DNA of 64,000 nt from Actinopolyspora mzabensis (lineage in GTDB: Bacteria; Actinomycetota; Actinomycetes; Mycobacteriales; Pseudonocardiaceae), in NCBI RefSeq assembly GCF_900101095.1, contig NZ_FNFM01000014.1:57720-121719 (forward strand). Direction: 5' to 3'. Shown one piece after another: positions 37,891-50,185 of this stretch. Position numbers and translations under genes: made by a program. Under the pieces are notes generated by a model. That model was not told where the DNA came from and made no database searches. It saw only the letters and a list, made by a program, of their open reading frames with translations. Positions within the stretch are counted from its first letter, which is position 1, and every line of letters begins with the position of its first letter.

Positions 37891-39735
37891 ATGCCCGAGT
37901 TGCGTTCCCGAACGACGACACACGGTCGAAACGCCGCAGGCGCCCGCTCGCTGTGGCGTGCCACCGGAATGACCGACAACGACTTCGGCAAACCGATCGT
38001 GGCGATCGCCAACTCCTTCACCCAGTTCGTACCGGGTCACGTCCACCTCCGCGACCTGGGAGAGGTGATCGCCGGGGCGGTTCGCGAGGCGGGCGGTGTC
38101 CCACGGGAGTTCCACACCATCGCGATCGACGACGGCATCGCCATGGGGCACAGCGGAATGCTGTACTCGCTGCCTTCCCGCGAGATCATCGCGGACTCGG
38201 TGGAGTACATGGTCAACGGGCACCAGGCGGACGCGCTCGTCTGCCTGTCGAACTGCGACAAGATCACCCCGGGGATGCTCAACGCCGCCATGCGGCTGAA
38301 CATCCCCACGGTCTTCGTCTCGGGCGGGCCGATGGAGGCGGGCAAGGCGGTCGTGGTCGACGGTGTCGCCCACGCGCCGACCGATCTGATCACCACTATC
38401 GCCGCGTCGGCGAACTCGCAGGTGGACGAGGAGGGGCTGAGCGAGGTGGAACGCTCGGCCTGCCCCACCTGCGGTTCCTGCTCGGGCATGTTCACGGCCA
38501 ACTCGATGAACTGCCTGACCGAGGCGCTGGGGCTGGCGCTGCCCGGCAACGGTTCGACGCTGGCCACCCACCGGTTCAGGCGCGACCTGTTCGAACGCGC
38601 GGGCCGCACGGTGGTCGAGATCGCCGAACAGTGGTACCGGTACGACGACGACTCGGTACTGCCGCGTTCGATCGCGAACGAGCAGGCGTTCGAGAACGCG
38701 TTGGCACTGGACATGGCCATGGGCGGTTCGACCAACACGGTGCTGCACACCCTCGCCGCCGCACGCGAGGGCGAGATCGACTTCACGCTCTCCGACATCG
38801 AGCGGATCAGCCGCAACGTCCCCTGCCTGGCCAAGGTCAGCCCGAACTCCGACTACCACATGGAGGACGTGCATCGGGCGGGCGGCATCACGGCGATCCT
38901 GGGTGAGCTCGACCGTGGCGGACTGCTCAACCGCGAGGTCCGCTCGGTGCACAGCCCGAGCCTGCGCTCCTGGCTGTCCGAGTGGGACGTGCGCGGTGAA
39001 AACCCCGGTGAGCACGCCTCGGAACTCTTCCACGCCGCGCCCGGCGGAGTCCGCACCACCGAGGCTTTCTCCACGGAGAACCGCTGGTCCGCACTGGACA
39101 CCGACGCGGCCGAGGGGTGCATCCGCGACGTCGCGCACGCCTACACCACCGACGGCGGCCTGGCCGTGCTGCGGGGCAACCTGGCCGAGGACGGCGCAGT
39201 GGTCAAAACGGCCGGTGTCGACGAGGAACTCTGGACCTTCCAGGGACCCGCCCGGGTTCTGGAGAGTCAGGAACAAGCCGTCTCCGCGATTCTGAACCGG
39301 GAGATCGAAGCGGGCGACGTGCTGGTGATCCGCTACGAGGGCCCGTCGGGTGGCCCCGGTATGCAGGAAATGCTGCACCCCACCGCATTTCTCAAGGGCG
39401 CCCGAATGGACCGCGAGTGCGCACTGATCACCGACGGGAGGTTCTCCGGGGGAACGTCGGGCCTGTCCATCGGGCACATCTCCCCCGAAGCGGGCAACGG
39501 CGGCACGATCGGTCTGGTCGAGGACGGTGACCAGATCCGCATCGACGTGGGCGAGCGGAAACTCGAACTGCTGGTGGAAGAACCAACCCTGGCCGAGCGT
39601 CGGGCCAAGATGGCGAGCTCGGAACACCCCTGGCAACCGGTGGACCGACAGCGCCGGGTCAGTACGGCGCTGCGGGCCTACGCGAGCCTGGCCACCTCCG
39701 CCTCGTACGGAGCCGTCCGGAGCATCTGCGGCTGA
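37891..39735 (+). CDS. ilvD: Dihydroxyacid dehydratase, E. coli-like type (IlvD paralogue 1)
   Basis: Dehydrates 2,3-dihydroxy-3-methyl acids to the keto acids of Val and Ile. The 614-residue protein has [13 protein letters not shown] (Cys122), [16 protein letters not shown] near 195 and [14 protein letters not shown] near 505. At the position where [2Fe-2S] enzymes carry a cluster cysteine (TPCN in the second copy at 61.8 kb), this one reads FVPGH, as in E. coli IlvD, which uses an oxygen-labile [4Fe-4S] cluster. It is longer than the other copy by about 35 residues. The ATG at 37891 has GAGAG upstream. It sits between the PH-domain gene and DoxX, where M. tuberculosis has no ilvD. Confidence 0.92.
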   Translation: MPELRSRTTTHGRNAAGARSLWRATGMTDNDFGKPIVAIANSFTQFVPGHVHLRDLGEVIAGAVREAGGVPREFHTIAIDDGIAMGHSGMLYSLPSREIIADSVEYMVNGHQADALVCLSNCDKITPGMLNAAMRLNIPTVFVSGGPMEAGKAVVVDGVAHAPTDLITTIAASANSQVDEEGLSEVERSACPTCGSCSGMFTANSMNCLTEALGLALPGNGSTLATHRFRRDLFERAGRTVVEIAEQWYRYDDDSVLPRSIANEQAFENALALDMAMGGSTNTVLHTLAAAREGEIDFTLSDIERISRNVPCLAKVSPNSDYHMEDVHRAGGITAILGELDRGGLLNREVRSVHSPSLRSWLSEWDVRGENPGEHASELFHAAPGGVRTTEAFSTENRWSALDTDAAEGCIRDVAHAYTTDGGLAVLRGNLAEDGAVVKTAGVDEELWTFQGPARVLESQEQAVSAILNREIEAGDVLVIRYEGPSGGPGMQEMLHPTAFLKGARMDRECALITDGRFSGGTSGLSIGHISPEAGNGGTIGLVEDGDQIRIDVGERKLELLVEEPTLAERRAKMASSEHPWQPVDRQRRVSTALRAYASLATSASYGAVRSICG

Positions 39736-39741
39736 ACCGGA

Positions 39742-39773
39742 CGTGGTCGGTGGGCCCGGACCCACCGACCACG
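39742..39773. terminator. Bidirectional hairpin between ilvD and the DoxX gene
   Basis: A perfect 13-base stem (39742-39754 with 39761-39773) and a 6-base loop fill the 40-base gap between convergent genes; flanking TGAACC and GGTTCA extend the pairing. There is no T run. It probably terminates both sides. Confidence 0.7.
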
Positions 39774-39775
39774 GT

Positions 39776-40528
39776 TCACCGGAACACGAAGAACACCGCC
39801 GCGGCGGCGGCAACCGCCAGCAGCAGCCCCACGAAGCCACTGGCGACCGGACGTCGGAACCAGAGGCGCCCGTTGTCGGCCGCCACACGTCCCGGCCCCG
39901 CGAACAGCAGCGCCAGGGCCACGACACCGAGCATCGCGGGATACTCGACACCGCCGGTTTCCAGGAAGAATCCGTCGGCACGCTGCACGACCACCGCGTT
40001 GAGCATCACACCCAGCAGCCCCGCGGCCGCCAGCGGCGTGAAAAGCCCGAGCACCACCAGGATCCCCGCGCCGAACTCCACCCCAGCCGTGACGGTTGCG
40101 AGCAGTTGCGGCTCCCGGAATCCCATGCCGGACAGCATGTCCGCGGTTCCCTCCGGGCCCTGCCCACCGAGCACGCCGAAGAGTTTCCGTGCGCCGCGGG
40201 CGATGAACACGGCGCCCAGTGCCAATCGCAACACCAGCAGCGCGAAGTCCGCACCGCCGTTCCAGCGCCGCCGGTTAACCGAGTCGGCGAACTCGTCGTA
40301 GAGGTCCAGGTCGCGTTGCGAGGCGGGATCTCCCACGTTGGTGTAGGCATCGTCGTCGTAGTAGTCGAGTTCCACGGCCCCGCTCCCGGTGGAACTGCCG
40401 TACGTGCGTGTCGAGCCCTGTTCCCGTTCCGGAACGGTCCAGCCACCCTGCGGTTCCCGGACATCACGGTGATACTGATCATCGGGATACCCGCCCGCGG
40501 AATCGGGGCGGTCGTCGTGGATTCGCAC
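39776..40528 (-). CDS. DoxX-family membrane protein
   Basis: A 250-residue inner-membrane protein. About 90 hydrophilic, Tyr/Asp/Gly-rich residues lead into a DoxX domain with four hydrophobic segments, beginning FALLVLRLALGAVFIARGARKLFG and including GVEFGAGILVVLGLFTPLAAAGLLGVML (each given here only in part as signature). The position matches M. tuberculosis Rv3005c, a DoxX protein that works with superoxide dismutase and a thiosulfate sulfurtransferase in a membrane oxidoreductase complex; that role is inferred only from homology. The start is GTG 40528 with no clear Shine-Dalgarno. It converges with ilvD and is divergent from the lipoprotein gene. Confidence 0.82.
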   Translation of the reverse strand: MRIHDDRPDSAGGYPDDQYHRDVREPQGGWTVPEREQGSTRTYGSSTGSGAVELDYYDDDAYTNVGDPASQRDLDLYDEFADSVNRRRWNGGADFALLVLRLALGAVFIARGARKLFGVLGGQGPEGTADMLSGMGFREPQLLATVTAGVEFGAGILVVLGLFTPLAAAGLLGVMLNAVVVQRADGFFLETGGVEYPAMLGVVALALLFAGPGRVAADNGRLWFRRPVASGFVGLLLAVAAAAAVFFVFR

Positions 40529-40652
40529 GGCGAAAGGCTAGGACATCCTCCGCGAAATGTGCGAGCTTTTCGGAAAAATCGACGGCGGGAGGGCCGGGAG
40601 TGTTCGCGGCACTCACTCCGGGTTAACCGGTGACGCGATATGGTCTGCGACC

Positions 40653-41846
40653 GTGGCAGTCCGAACCGGCGACCGACATCAGCGCTCCCGTGCGCCGCGC
40701 CGCTACGCGGCGGTCGGCACGGCGTTGGTCGCAGCCGTCCTGACCGGTGGCTGCGCGGAGTTCCCCGACCAGCATCCGAAGCAGTGGCGGGAACAGCCCT
40801 CGTTACGGCCGCAGGCCGGGCCGCAACCGCGCGCCGAAGGACGTCAGCAGCCTCCCGGGGAGGGGGACACCGAGACCTCGCCCTCCGAGAAGGCCGAGCC
40901 GGACGGCTGCGACGACCCCGACCCCGCCGTCGTGGCGACCTGTCTCGGGGCGGTGGGTGACGTGGCCGTACTGCCCGGTGGCCGGGGTGCTCTCGTCGGT
41001 GAGCGCAAGACCGGCAGAATCATGCTGGTCGAACGGGACTCCGATCCGCGGGAGCTGGCCCGTGTCGACGTGGACGCCGCGGGCGGTGGCGGGCTCACCG
41101 GGCTGACTCTCTCGCCGAGCTATGCCGAGGACGGCCTCGCCTACGCCTATGTCACCACTGCCACCGACAACCGCGTGATCCGCATCGCCCCGGACGATCC
41201 GCCGGAACCCATCCTGACCGGTATTCCGCGTGGCCCCAGCGGCAACGCGGGCGCCATCACCACGAGCGGTTCGGACACGCTGCTCGTCGCGACGGGCAAC
41301 GCGGGCGCCCAGGGCAAGGCGGACGAACGCGCCGCGCTGGCGGGCAAGGTGCTGCGGATCGACACCTTCGGCGACCCCGCCCAGGACAACCCCGACCCGG
41401 GGTCACCGGTGATCGCGGCAGGGCTGAGCGCGCCCGGTGGCTTGTGCGCCCGACCGAACAGCTCCACGTTCTGGGTGACCGACCGGCGTGCCGAGCAGGA
41501 CGTGCTGCTCCGCGGCTCGCCCGACGAGGAACTAGGTGCCCCCAAGTGGTCCTGGCGGACGAACCCCGGTGTGGCCGGCTGCGCCGCGGGGGGTGGGCTG
41601 ATCGTGGTGGCACTGACCGACGCCTCGGCCGTCTACACCATGCGTCCCGGCCCGGAGGGAACGTTCACCGGCGAACCGGAACGGGCGCTGGAGGACACCT
41701 ACGGTCGGCTGCGCGCGGCCAGCAGCGGGCCGAACGGAATGCTGTGGCTCGGCACCGCGAACAAGGCGGGCGGGGACCCCGTCTCCAGCGACGACAGGGT
41801 GATCCGTATCGAGCCGCCCAACGGGGGAACAGCGGGCAAGGAGTGA
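40653..41846 (+). CDS. LppZ-like lipoprotein, glucose/sorbosone dehydrogenase fold
   Basis: A 397-residue exported lipoprotein. The signal peptide VGTALVAAVLTGGCAEF ends in a lipobox with Cys (about residue 34), followed by a Pro/Gln-rich linker and a six-bladed beta-propeller of the PQQ-type sugar dehydrogenase family (VAVLPGGRGALVGERKTGRI, GLTGLTLSPSYAEDG, LLVATGNAGAQGK, APGGLCARPNSSTFWVTD). Whether it binds PQQ is not clear. The position and type match M. tuberculosis Rv3006 (LppZ). GTG 40653 places the basic n-region correctly; no good ribosome-binding site is seen. It is divergent from DoxX and converges on gatB. Confidence 0.82.
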   Translation: MAVRTGDRHQRSRAPRRYAAVGTALVAAVLTGGCAEFPDQHPKQWREQPSLRPQAGPQPRAEGRQQPPGEGDTETSPSEKAEPDGCDDPDPAVVATCLGAVGDVAVLPGGRGALVGERKTGRIMLVERDSDPRELARVDVDAAGGGGLTGLTLSPSYAEDGLAYAYVTTATDNRVIRIAPDDPPEPILTGIPRGPSGNAGAITTSGSDTLLVATGNAGAQGKADERAALAGKVLRIDTFGDPAQDNPDPGSPVIAAGLSAPGGLCARPNSSTFWVTDRRAEQDVLLRGSPDEELGAPKWSWRTNPGVAGCAAGGGLIVVALTDASAVYTMRPGPEGTFTGEPERALEDTYGRLRAASSGPNGMLWLGTANKAGGDPVSSDDRVIRIEPPNGGTAGKE

Positions 41847-41916
41847 GGTCTCCCGCACCACGTGCCGCGATGCGGGAGACGGTCACGCCGGTGTGCGCGT
41901 CACCCCGGCACGGTTC

Positions 41917-43425
41917 TCACTGCTGACCGCAGGCGGCCAGCACCAGTTCGCGGACCCGCTTGGCGTCCGCCTGCCCCTGGGTGGCCTTCATGACGGCCCC
42001 CACGATCGCGCCCGCGGCCTGCACCTTGCCGCCGCGGATCTTCTCCGCCGCGTCGGGCTGGGCCGCCAGCGCCTCGTCCACCGCGGCCTGCAGCGAGGAG
42101 TCGTCGGAGACGACCTCGATGCCGTCGGCGGCGATCACCTCGTCCGGCTCGCCCCGGTCCTCGAGCACCCCGTCGATCACCTGGCGGGCCAGTTTGTGCG
42201 TCAGCTTGCCCTCGCCGACCAGCTCGATCACCCGGGCCACCTGGCCGGGCGTGACCGACAGCTCCGCGAGCTCCACGCCGCGCTCGTTGGCGCGCTGGCT
42301 CAGATAGGCGACCCACCACGAGCGCGCCTCCGATGGCGAGGCACCGGCGTCCACGGTGGCCGCGACGAGATCCAACGCCGAGGCGTTGACCAGATCGCGC
42401 AGCTCCTCGTCGGACAGTCCCCACTGCTCCTGGACCCGCCTACGCCGCTCCCAGGGCATCTCCGGAAGCGTGCCGCGCAGCTGCTCCACCCACTCCCGCG
42501 AGGGAGCGATCGGAACGAGATCGGGTTCCGGGAAGTAGCGGTAGTCCTCGGCCTCCTCCTTGCGCCTCCCCGAGGAGGTCTCACCGGTGGACTCGTCGAA
42601 GTGCCTGGTCTCCTGGACGATCTCGGAACCGTTCTGCAGCAGGGACGCCTGCCTGCGCATCTCGAAACGCACCGCCCGCTCGATGCTGCGGAACGAGTTG
42701 ACGTTCTTCGTCTCGGTGCGGGTACCGAAGCCGCTCTCCCCCTTCGGGGTCAACGAGACGTTGGCGTCGCAACGCAACGACCCCTGGTCCATCCGGACGT
42801 CCGAAACGCCCATCGAACGCAGCAGATCCCGCAGCGCGGTCACGTAGGCGCGAGCGATCTCGGGAGCACGTTCCCCGGCACCGGTGATCGGCTTGGTGAC
42901 GATCTCGATGAGCGGCACACCCGCGCGGTTGTAGTCCAGCAGCGAGTGCTCGGCACCGTGGATCCTGCCGGAGGCACCGCCGACGTGCGACGACTTGCCG
43001 GTGTCCTCCTCCATGTGGGCCCGTTCGATGCCCACCCGGAAGGTCTCACCGTCGTCGAGCACGACGTCGAGACCGCCGTCGAACACGATCGGCTCGTCGT
43101 ACTGCGAGGTCTGGAAGTTCTTGGGCATGTCCGGATAGAAGTAGTTCTTCCGCGCGAACCTGCACCACTCCGCCACCTGGCAGTCCAGTGCCAGACCGAT
43201 CCTGATGGCCGACTCCACGGCCGAGCCGTTGACCACCGGCAGCGCACCCGGCATACCCAGGCACACCGGGCAGACCCGCGTGTTCGGCTCGGCGCCGAAC
43301 TCGTTGGCACAGCCGCAGAACATCTTGGTGGCGGTGGAGAGCTCGACGTGCACCTCGAGCCCGAGCACCGGGTCGAAACGTCGCAGGACCTCGTCGTAGT
43401 CCATGATCTCGGCGACAGCTGTCAT
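41917..43425 (-). CDS. gatB: Asp/Glu-tRNA amidotransferase subunit B
   Basis: Binds mischarged tRNA and carries out the kinase/transamidation step of GatCAB, making Gln-tRNA-Gln (and Asn-tRNA-Asn). The 502-residue protein has [20 protein letters not shown] and [15 protein letters not shown] near residues 20-65 (four cysteines, zinc-site type), [29 protein letters not shown], and a C-terminal YqeY-like tRNA-binding tail. Its ATG overlaps the stop of the preceding 64-residue gene as ATGA. It is the last gene of gatC-gatA-orf-gatB. Confidence 0.96.
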   Translation of the reverse strand: MTAVAEIMDYDEVLRRFDPVLGLEVHVELSTATKMFCGCANEFGAEPNTRVCPVCLGMPGALPVVNGSAVESAIRIGLALDCQVAEWCRFARKNYFYPDMPKNFQTSQYDEPIVFDGGLDVVLDDGETFRVGIERAHMEEDTGKSSHVGGASGRIHGAEHSLLDYNRAGVPLIEIVTKPITGAGERAPEIARAYVTALRDLLRSMGVSDVRMDQGSLRCDANVSLTPKGESGFGTRTETKNVNSFRSIERAVRFEMRRQASLLQNGSEIVQETRHFDESTGETSSGRRKEEAEDYRYFPEPDLVPIAPSREWVEQLRGTLPEMPWERRRRVQEQWGLSDEELRDLVNASALDLVAATVDAGASPSEARSWWVAYLSQRANERGVELAELSVTPGQVARVIELVGEGKLTHKLARQVIDGVLEDRGEPDEVIAADGIEVVSDDSSLQAAVDEALAAQPDAAEKIRGGKVQAAGAIVGAVMKATQGQADAKRVRELVLAACGQQ

Positions 43426-43616
43426 TCCCGTTCCGCCTTACGTACCTCGCGAACGGCCAACGCCACTCCGGTGATCAACCCGAGAACGGTGACGATCGCG
43501 TCCGCCATCACCAGTCGATCGTTGTCCTCGCGCGCCTTGCGGATCTTGCCACGCAGACCGATGCCGCGGGACAGCTCCGCACCGACGGCGAGCAGGGCTC
43601 GCAACTTGGGATTCAT
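43422..43616 (-). CDS. Small conserved protein between gatA and gatB
   Basis: A 64-residue protein beginning [20 protein letters not shown], with a charged middle ([11 protein letters not shown]) and one hydrophobic segment [18 protein letters not shown] (about residues 38-55) before a charged end. It overlaps both neighbours: its ATG shares a base with the gatA stop (TGATG) and its stop overlaps the gatB start (ATGA), so all three genes are translationally coupled. No known domain. The coupling suggests a role or stoichiometry linked to GatCAB, or a membrane anchor, but that is speculation. Confidence 0.65.
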   Translation of the reverse strand: MNPKLRALLAVGAELSRGIGLRGKIRKAREDNDRLVMADAIVTVLGLITGVALAVREVRKAERE

Positions 43617-45163
43617 CAGGCGACCTCCAACCGCGGAACACGGTCGAGCAGGGGAACTTCCGAAGCCGCGTCGCGCGCCGCCTCGTAGGCGGCACCCACG
43701 CGGTAGAGCCGGTCGTCGGCCATGGCGGGCGCCATGATCTGCAGACCGACGGGCATACCGTCCTCGGTGGAAAGCCCCGAGGGCACGCTCATCGAGGCGT
43801 TGCCCGCGAGGTTGCTCGGAATGGTGCACAGGTCCGCGCGGTACATGGCCATCGGGTCGTCGACACGTTCCCCGATGCGGAACGCGGTGGTGGGGGTCGT
43901 GGGCGAGACCAACACGTCCACCTGCCCGAAAGCGGCGTCGAAGTCCCTGGTGATCAGGGTGCGGACCTTCTGCGCCTGGCCGTAGTAGGCATCGTAGTAG
44001 CCGGACGAGAGCGCGTAGGTGCCGAGCATGATACGACGCTTGACCTCGGGACCGAAGCCCTGCTCCCGAGTCAGCGACATGACCTCCTCGGTGCTGCGGG
44101 TGCCGTCGTCACCGACCCGCAGTCCGTAGCGCATCGCGTCGAACCGCGCGAGGTTCGAGGAGCACTCGCTGGGCGCGATCAGGTAGTAGGCCCCGAGCGC
44201 GTACTCGAAGTGCGGGCAGGAGACCTCCACGACCTCGGCACCGAGCGAGGTGAGCGTGTCCACGGCGGTGCGGAACGAGTCCCGCACGCCCTGCTGGTAG
44301 CCCTCGCCGCCGAACTCGCGGACGACCCCCACGCGCACCCCGCGCAGATCCCCACCCGCACCTTCCCGTGCGGCGGCGGTCACCTTCGGAACCGGCGCGG
44401 CCACCGAGGTGGAGTCCATCACATCGTGCCCGGCGATGACCTCGTGCAGCATCGCGGCGTCCAGCACCGTACGCCCGCACGGTCCCGCCTGGTCCAGCGA
44501 GGAGGAGAACGCGACCAGGCCGTAGCGGGACACCCCGCCGTACGTGGGCTTGACCCCCACGGTCCCGGTGACCGCGGCGGGCTGCCGGATGGAACCCCCC
44601 GTGTCGGTGCCGATCGCCAGCGGCGCCTCGAACGCCGCCAGCGCGGCCGAGGAGCCTCCCCCGGAACCACCGGGGATCCGGTCGGTGTCCCACGGATTGC
44701 GGGTCGGTCCGAACGCGGAGTTCTCGGTCGACGAGCCCATGGCGAACTCGTCCATGTTCGTCTTGCCGAGGATCACCACACCCGCGTCGCGGAGCCTGGC
44801 CGCCACGGTCGAGTCGTACGGGGGTGTCCAGCCCTCCAGCATCCTGGAGCCACAGGTGGTCGGCATGTCGGTGGTGGTGAGCACGTCCTTCAGGGCCAGC
44901 GGCACACCGGCCAGCGGAGAAGCGGGCGTGCCGTTGGCACGCTGCTCATCGGCCCGCCGGGCGGCGTCCAACGCGGCTTCGCGGTCGACGTGCAGAAAGG
45001 CGTGCACCGCCGGTTCGATCGCCTCGATACGGTCCAGGTGCGCGCGAGTGACCTCCACGGCGGACACCTCGCCCGCGGCGATCTTGGCGGCCAGTTCGGA
45101 GGCGGCGAGACCGGTGAGTTCGGTCGAACCAGGCCCGTCCGGGACTGATGTGGTCGAGGACAT
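43616..45163 (-). CDS. gatA: Asp/Glu-tRNA amidotransferase subunit A
   Basis: Amidase subunit that releases ammonia from glutamine for GatB. The 515-residue protein has the amidase-signature triad: the lysine in [12 protein letters not shown] near 90, the cis-serine and nucleophilic serine in [12 protein letters not shown] and [13 protein letters not shown] near 165-190. The C-terminus carries [18 protein letters not shown] chose ATG 45163, four bases after GGAGG and overlapping the gatC stop (TGATG); a GTG one codon upstream is less well spaced. The operon order is gatC-gatA-small ORF-gatB. Confidence 0.97.
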   Translation of the reverse strand: MSSTTSVPDGPGSTELTGLAASELAAKIAAGEVSAVEVTRAHLDRIEAIEPAVHAFLHVDREAALDAARRADEQRANGTPASPLAGVPLALKDVLTTTDMPTTCGSRMLEGWTPPYDSTVAARLRDAGVVILGKTNMDEFAMGSSTENSAFGPTRNPWDTDRIPGGSGGGSSAALAAFEAPLAIGTDTGGSIRQPAAVTGTVGVKPTYGGVSRYGLVAFSSSLDQAGPCGRTVLDAAMLHEVIAGHDVMDSTSVAAPVPKVTAAAREGAGGDLRGVRVGVVREFGGEGYQQGVRDSFRTAVDTLTSLGAEVVEVSCPHFEYALGAYYLIAPSECSSNLARFDAMRYGLRVGDDGTRSTEEVMSLTREQGFGPEVKRRIMLGTYALSSGYYDAYYGQAQKVRTLITRDFDAAFGQVDVLVSPTTPTTAFRIGERVDDPMAMYRADLCTIPSNLAGNASMSVPSGLSTEDGMPVGLQIMAPAMADDRLYRVGAAYEAARDAASEVPLLDRVPRLEVA

Positions 45164-45462
45164 CACGCCTCCTCGTTGAGAATCCTGGGTACTCGGAACC
45201 TGTTTTCCTCGGTGGCGGGTGCCCCGGCCAGTGCCTCCCGGCGGGACAGCCCGGGACGCACCTCGTCCGTTCGGAAAACGTTGGTGACCGGTACCGCGTG
45301 GGACGTGGGCGGTATTTCGTCGGCGGCCACCTCGCCGACCCTGGCGACCGAATCGAGGATCACGTCCAACTGGCCTGCGAACGTGTCGAGTTCCTCCTCG
45401 GATACGGCCAACCGGGCGAGGCCGGCGAGATGAGCCACCTCGTCACGGGAAATCGTGGACAA
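45163..45462 (-). CDS. gatC: Asp/Glu-tRNA amidotransferase subunit C
   Basis: Small 99-residue belt subunit that stabilises GatA and Gat[22 protein letters not shown] (core residues 4-24) and [25 protein letters not shown] (in its two conserved parts) are typical of GatC. The start is TTG 45462 with AGGGGG eight bases upstream; the frame continues upstream to 45552 without the family sequence. First gene of the gat operon; the promoter must lie in the 420 bases before it. Confidence 0.94.
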   Translation of the reverse strand: MSTISRDEVAHLAGLARLAVSEEELDTFAGQLDVILDSVARVGEVAADEIPPTSHAVPVTNVFRTDEVRPGLSRREALAGAPATEENRFRVPRILNEEA

Positions 45463-45881
45463 TGCGCGGGCCCCCTGATCGTGTCCGGTTCGTTCGGGTA
45501 TCCGGTCGTTTCCGGCTACCACACGTGTTCGAGTCGAATTCCTGTTCGCCACCCGCGCGGCGCGGAACGAACGAGGCCGCGAGAACGATGTCGACCGTCC
45601 CGCTCCTGCTGATCACTGAACCGATTCGCTCGGGTCGCCGAACAGGCTTCGAAAGGTGACAACGAGTCTATGGGCAGCGACCACGACCACCAACGGGTGG
45701 TCACACCCGGGCATCGAGATCGTTTCGAGCCGGTGTGCATCCAGCGGCATCGTCCCGGGGGAGCGTCGCGTCTGCCACAATTTGGCCGGTCCGCTCCACA
45801 CGAGGGCCCCGAGCCGCTCGTGCGAACCGGTCCGGCGCGGACGGCGAGGTGCCGCGCACGATGCTGGAGGCGTGAAAACCG
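45463..45881. other. Divergent intergenic region between gatC and the ACT gene
   Basis: 419 bases with no credible coding sequence. It should contain the promoters of the gat operon and the ACT-domain gene. I found no terminator, RNA gene or strong palindrome. Confidence 0.35.
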
Positions 45882-46535
45882 GTGTCCTTCCTCATCCGGG
45901 TTCAGGTTCCGGACCGTCCCGGTGCACTCGGGTCGGTGGCGAGCGCGCTGGGCGAGATCGAGGCCGACATCCTCAGCGTGGATGTGGTCGAGCGGAGCAG
46001 CGAGGCCGCCATCGACGACCTCATCGTGGAGCTTCCCTCCGGAAGGCTGCCGGACGTGCTGATCACGGCCGCGGAGTCGGTGGAAGGCGTTCGGGTGGAC
46101 GCGGTGCGGCCCTATGCCGGCATACTGGACACCCACCGCGAGCTGGAGCTGGTCGAGGAGATCGCCGCCGAACCGGCGCGGGGACTCCAGCTGTTCGCCG
46201 AGGGCGTACCCCGGATCATTCGCTCGGGGTGGGCGATGATCTTCGGTAGCCGCGCTGGAGGGCCGGAGCACCTGGCAGCCAGCACCTCGGCTCCGGAGGA
46301 CGAGTACCTGTGGTTACCGTGGATGCCGTTACCCAGGGCCACCGTGCTGGAGGGGGACGACTCCTGGGTGCCGGACACCTGGAAGGAACTGGGTACCGAA
46401 CTGGCCGCCACCCCGATAGGCAAACCCGACCTGGTGCTGCTGGCGGGCCGACCGGGCGGGCCGATGTTTCGCACCTCCGAGGTAGCCCGGCTGGCGCACC
46501 TGGCGGGCATCGTCTCGGTGGTGCTGGACGGCTGA
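45882..46535 (+). CDS. ACT-domain protein between gatC and ligA
   Basis: A 217-residue protein with an N-terminal ACT domain, FLIRVQVPDRPGALGSVASA (residues 3-22), a DILSVDVVERSSEAAIDDLIVE stretch, and a C-terminal half of unknown fold ending LAHLAGIVSVVLDG. The neighbourhood (gatC before, ligA after) is that of Rv3013 in M. tuberculosis. ACT domains bind amino acids; nothing shows which. The GTG at 45882 has GGAGG about 11 bases upstream. It is a single gene converging on the GNAT gene, with a 28-base perfect palindrome between them. Confidence 0.8.
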   Translation: MSFLIRVQVPDRPGALGSVASALGEIEADILSVDVVERSSEAAIDDLIVELPSGRLPDVLITAAESVEGVRVDAVRPYAGILDTHRELELVEEIAAEPARGLQLFAEGVPRIIRSGWAMIFGSRAGGPEHLAASTSAPEDEYLWLPWMPLPRATVLEGDDSWVPDTWKELGTELAATPIGKPDLVLLAGRPGGPMFRTSEVARLAHLAGIVSVVLDG

Positions 46536-46588
46536 GTACGACCGTACCGCCCGAAGGGCCCCACGAACGGTCGTGCCGGAGTCACATA

Positions 46589-46616
46589 GCTCCCGGCCGA
46601 CGCGTCGGCCGGGAGC
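46589..46616. terminator. 28-base perfect palindrome between convergent genes
   Basis: GCTCCCGGCCGA (46589-46600) and TCGGCCGGGAGC (46605-46616) flank CGCG, and the whole is self-complementary. It lies midway between the ACT-gene stop (46535) and the GNAT stop (46645) and probably terminates both. There is no T run. Confidence 0.7.
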
Positions 46617-46644
46617 GAACGGACGGGAGCGAACGGTCGGATCC

Positions 46645-47145
46645 TCACCGCTCCAGGTCCAGGGCGTAGGCGAGCAACCGCACCCCGGCGAACGGCTCCC
46701 AGTCGTGCTCGGCAACACGGTGGAATCCCTTCCGCTCGTACAGCCGGTGCGCGACCGTCATGGTCCGGTTGCTGTACAGCACGACCCGTTCCCAGGCCTC
46801 CACGGCCGCCAAGTCGGTCACCCGGTCGACCAGCGCGGCCCCCACTCCGCTGCCTGCCGCCTCCGGGGCCACGGCCAACATCCGGAACTCCAGTTCGCCG
46901 GGACGCGCGAGCTCGGTGTACTCGCTGCCGTGGCGGGCCACCGTGACCGTGCCGCACACCTTGTCACCTTGCACGGCCACGAGCAGTTCCGCCTTGGCGG
47001 CGCGATCGGCGGCGTCCCGGAGCGAGGTGAGGTAGTGCGTGTTCTCGGCGGGAATGTGCCCACCTTCCAGGTAGGCACGCGCCGTCAGCTCCCCGACGGT
47101 GTCGAACTCGGCGGGCAGCGCCCGTCTGATGGTCACGCTTTCCAT
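46645..47145 (-). CDS. GNAT-family N-acetyltransferase
   Basis: A 166-residue GNAT: VTIRRALPAEFDTVGELTAR at the N-terminus, EFRMLAVAPEAAGSGVGAALV near residue 90 containing the acetyl-CoA loop (AAGSGVG), and YSNRTMTVAHRLYERKGFHR near 130. The substrate is unknown. The ATG at 47145 lies seven bases from a TAGTAT -10 on the minus strand and has no Shine-Dalgarno, so the message is probably leaderless. It lies 52 bases downstream of ligA on the same strand but appears to have its own promoter inside that gap. Confidence 0.85.
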   Translation of the reverse strand: MESVTIRRALPAEFDTVGELTARAYLEGGHIPAENTHYLTSLRDAADRAAKAELLVAVQGDKVCGTVTVARHGSEYTELARPGELEFRMLAVAPEAAGSGVGAALVDRVTDLAAVEAWERVVLYSNRTMTVAHRLYERKGFHRVAEHDWEPFAGVRLLAYALDLER

Positions 47146-47152
47146 GCGGTCG

Positions 47153-47158
47153 ATACTA
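47153..47158 (-). promoter_or_regulatory. TAGTAT -10 of the GNAT gene near ligA
   Basis: The hexamer ends seven bases before the ATG at 47145 on the minus strand. It is the same hexamer and nearly the same spacing as the iclR promoter at 21145-21150. No clear -35 is seen. Confidence 0.5.
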
Positions 47159-47197
47159 GTGTCGCCCACGACAGTCGAGTGGTGGAGACCGCACCGC

Positions 47198-49429
<2,232 letters not shown>

Positions 49430-49477
49430 CTAACCAGCACCACCGACAACGGCGCGTTCGACCGGTGCAGCACCCGG

Positions 49478-50185
49478 CTACTGCTCGGTGTCCGGTTCGG
49501 CGGAATCGGTCTTCTCGGTGTCGAAGGCACGAACCCGCTCGCGGAACGAGACCAGATCGACGGCGTTCGCCGGGAGCAGCTCGGCCGTCTCGACCCTACC
49601 GAGGCGATCGGCCGCCAACCTCTCGCCCAGCGCGGCGTGCAACGGCAGGAAGGTCAGTGCCTCCCGTTCCTCCTCTGCCAGTTCGGAGAAGTCGGGGTGG
49701 TGGACCGCGACGTCGATCAGGTTCCTGGTGTTGTCGAACTGCGCCGCGACACGCACCTCGTCCAGCTGGTAACGCTTGCCACGGAGGTTGACGGTGACTT
49801 CCCTCGGATCGGGGACCGGAGGCACCGCGTCGTGGTACTCCCACAGTGAATCGGCGGCAGGTGCGGCCGCCTTCCAGGCATCGGTGTAGACCCGCAGTGC
49901 GGGATCCGCCTGGGCGGTGATCACCAAGGCGTAGATGGCCTCGCGGCCACGCTCGATCGAGAAGTTCAGGCGTGGGTGCAGCAACCCGACCGCTTCCGCG
50001 AGCTGGTGGTCGACGCGTTGCGGCACCCCGTCCCCCAGCGCGGACCCCACCTGTGGCAGCAGTTCCTCCCAACGACGCCAGAACAGCTCCGCGCGCCGGG
50101 CGGCCTCGGCGGACTCGTCCCCCTCTCGCGACGTCGCCTTCGCCGCCCGCCGTTCGAGCCCGAACAGCCGACGCAGCAAGCCCAT
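49478..50185 (-). CDS. Conserved hypothetical protein
   Basis: A 235-residue soluble protein with no motif I can name. It begins MGLLRRLFGLERRA, then has a basic linker, a helical region AELFWRRWEELLPQVGSAL, and a mixed region with INFSIERGREAIYALVITAQ-like strands (residues LNFSIERGREAIYALV near 75-90) and FLPLHAALGERLAADRLG near 190. The ATG at 50185 has GGAG six bases upstream and overlaps the stop of the preceding gene as TGATG, so the two are coupled. ligA follows 57 bases downstream. Function cannot be inferred. Confidence 0.7.
   Translation of the reverse strand: MGLLRRLFGLERRAAKATSREGDESAEAARRAELFWRRWEELLPQVGSALGDGVPQRVDHQLAEAVGLLHPRLNFSIERGREAIYALVITAQADPALRVYTDAWKAAAPAADSLWEYHDAVPPVPDPREVTVNLRGKRYQLDEVRVAAQFDNTRNLIDVAVHHPDFSELAEEEREALTFLPLHAALGERLAADRLGRVETAELLPANAVDLVSFRERVRAFDTEKTDSAEPDTEQ

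Noticed and set aside
46611..46634. Direct repeat GGGAGCGAACGG next to the 28-base palindrome
   Set aside because: Two short copies only; probably chance in GC-rich spacer and not a repeat family.
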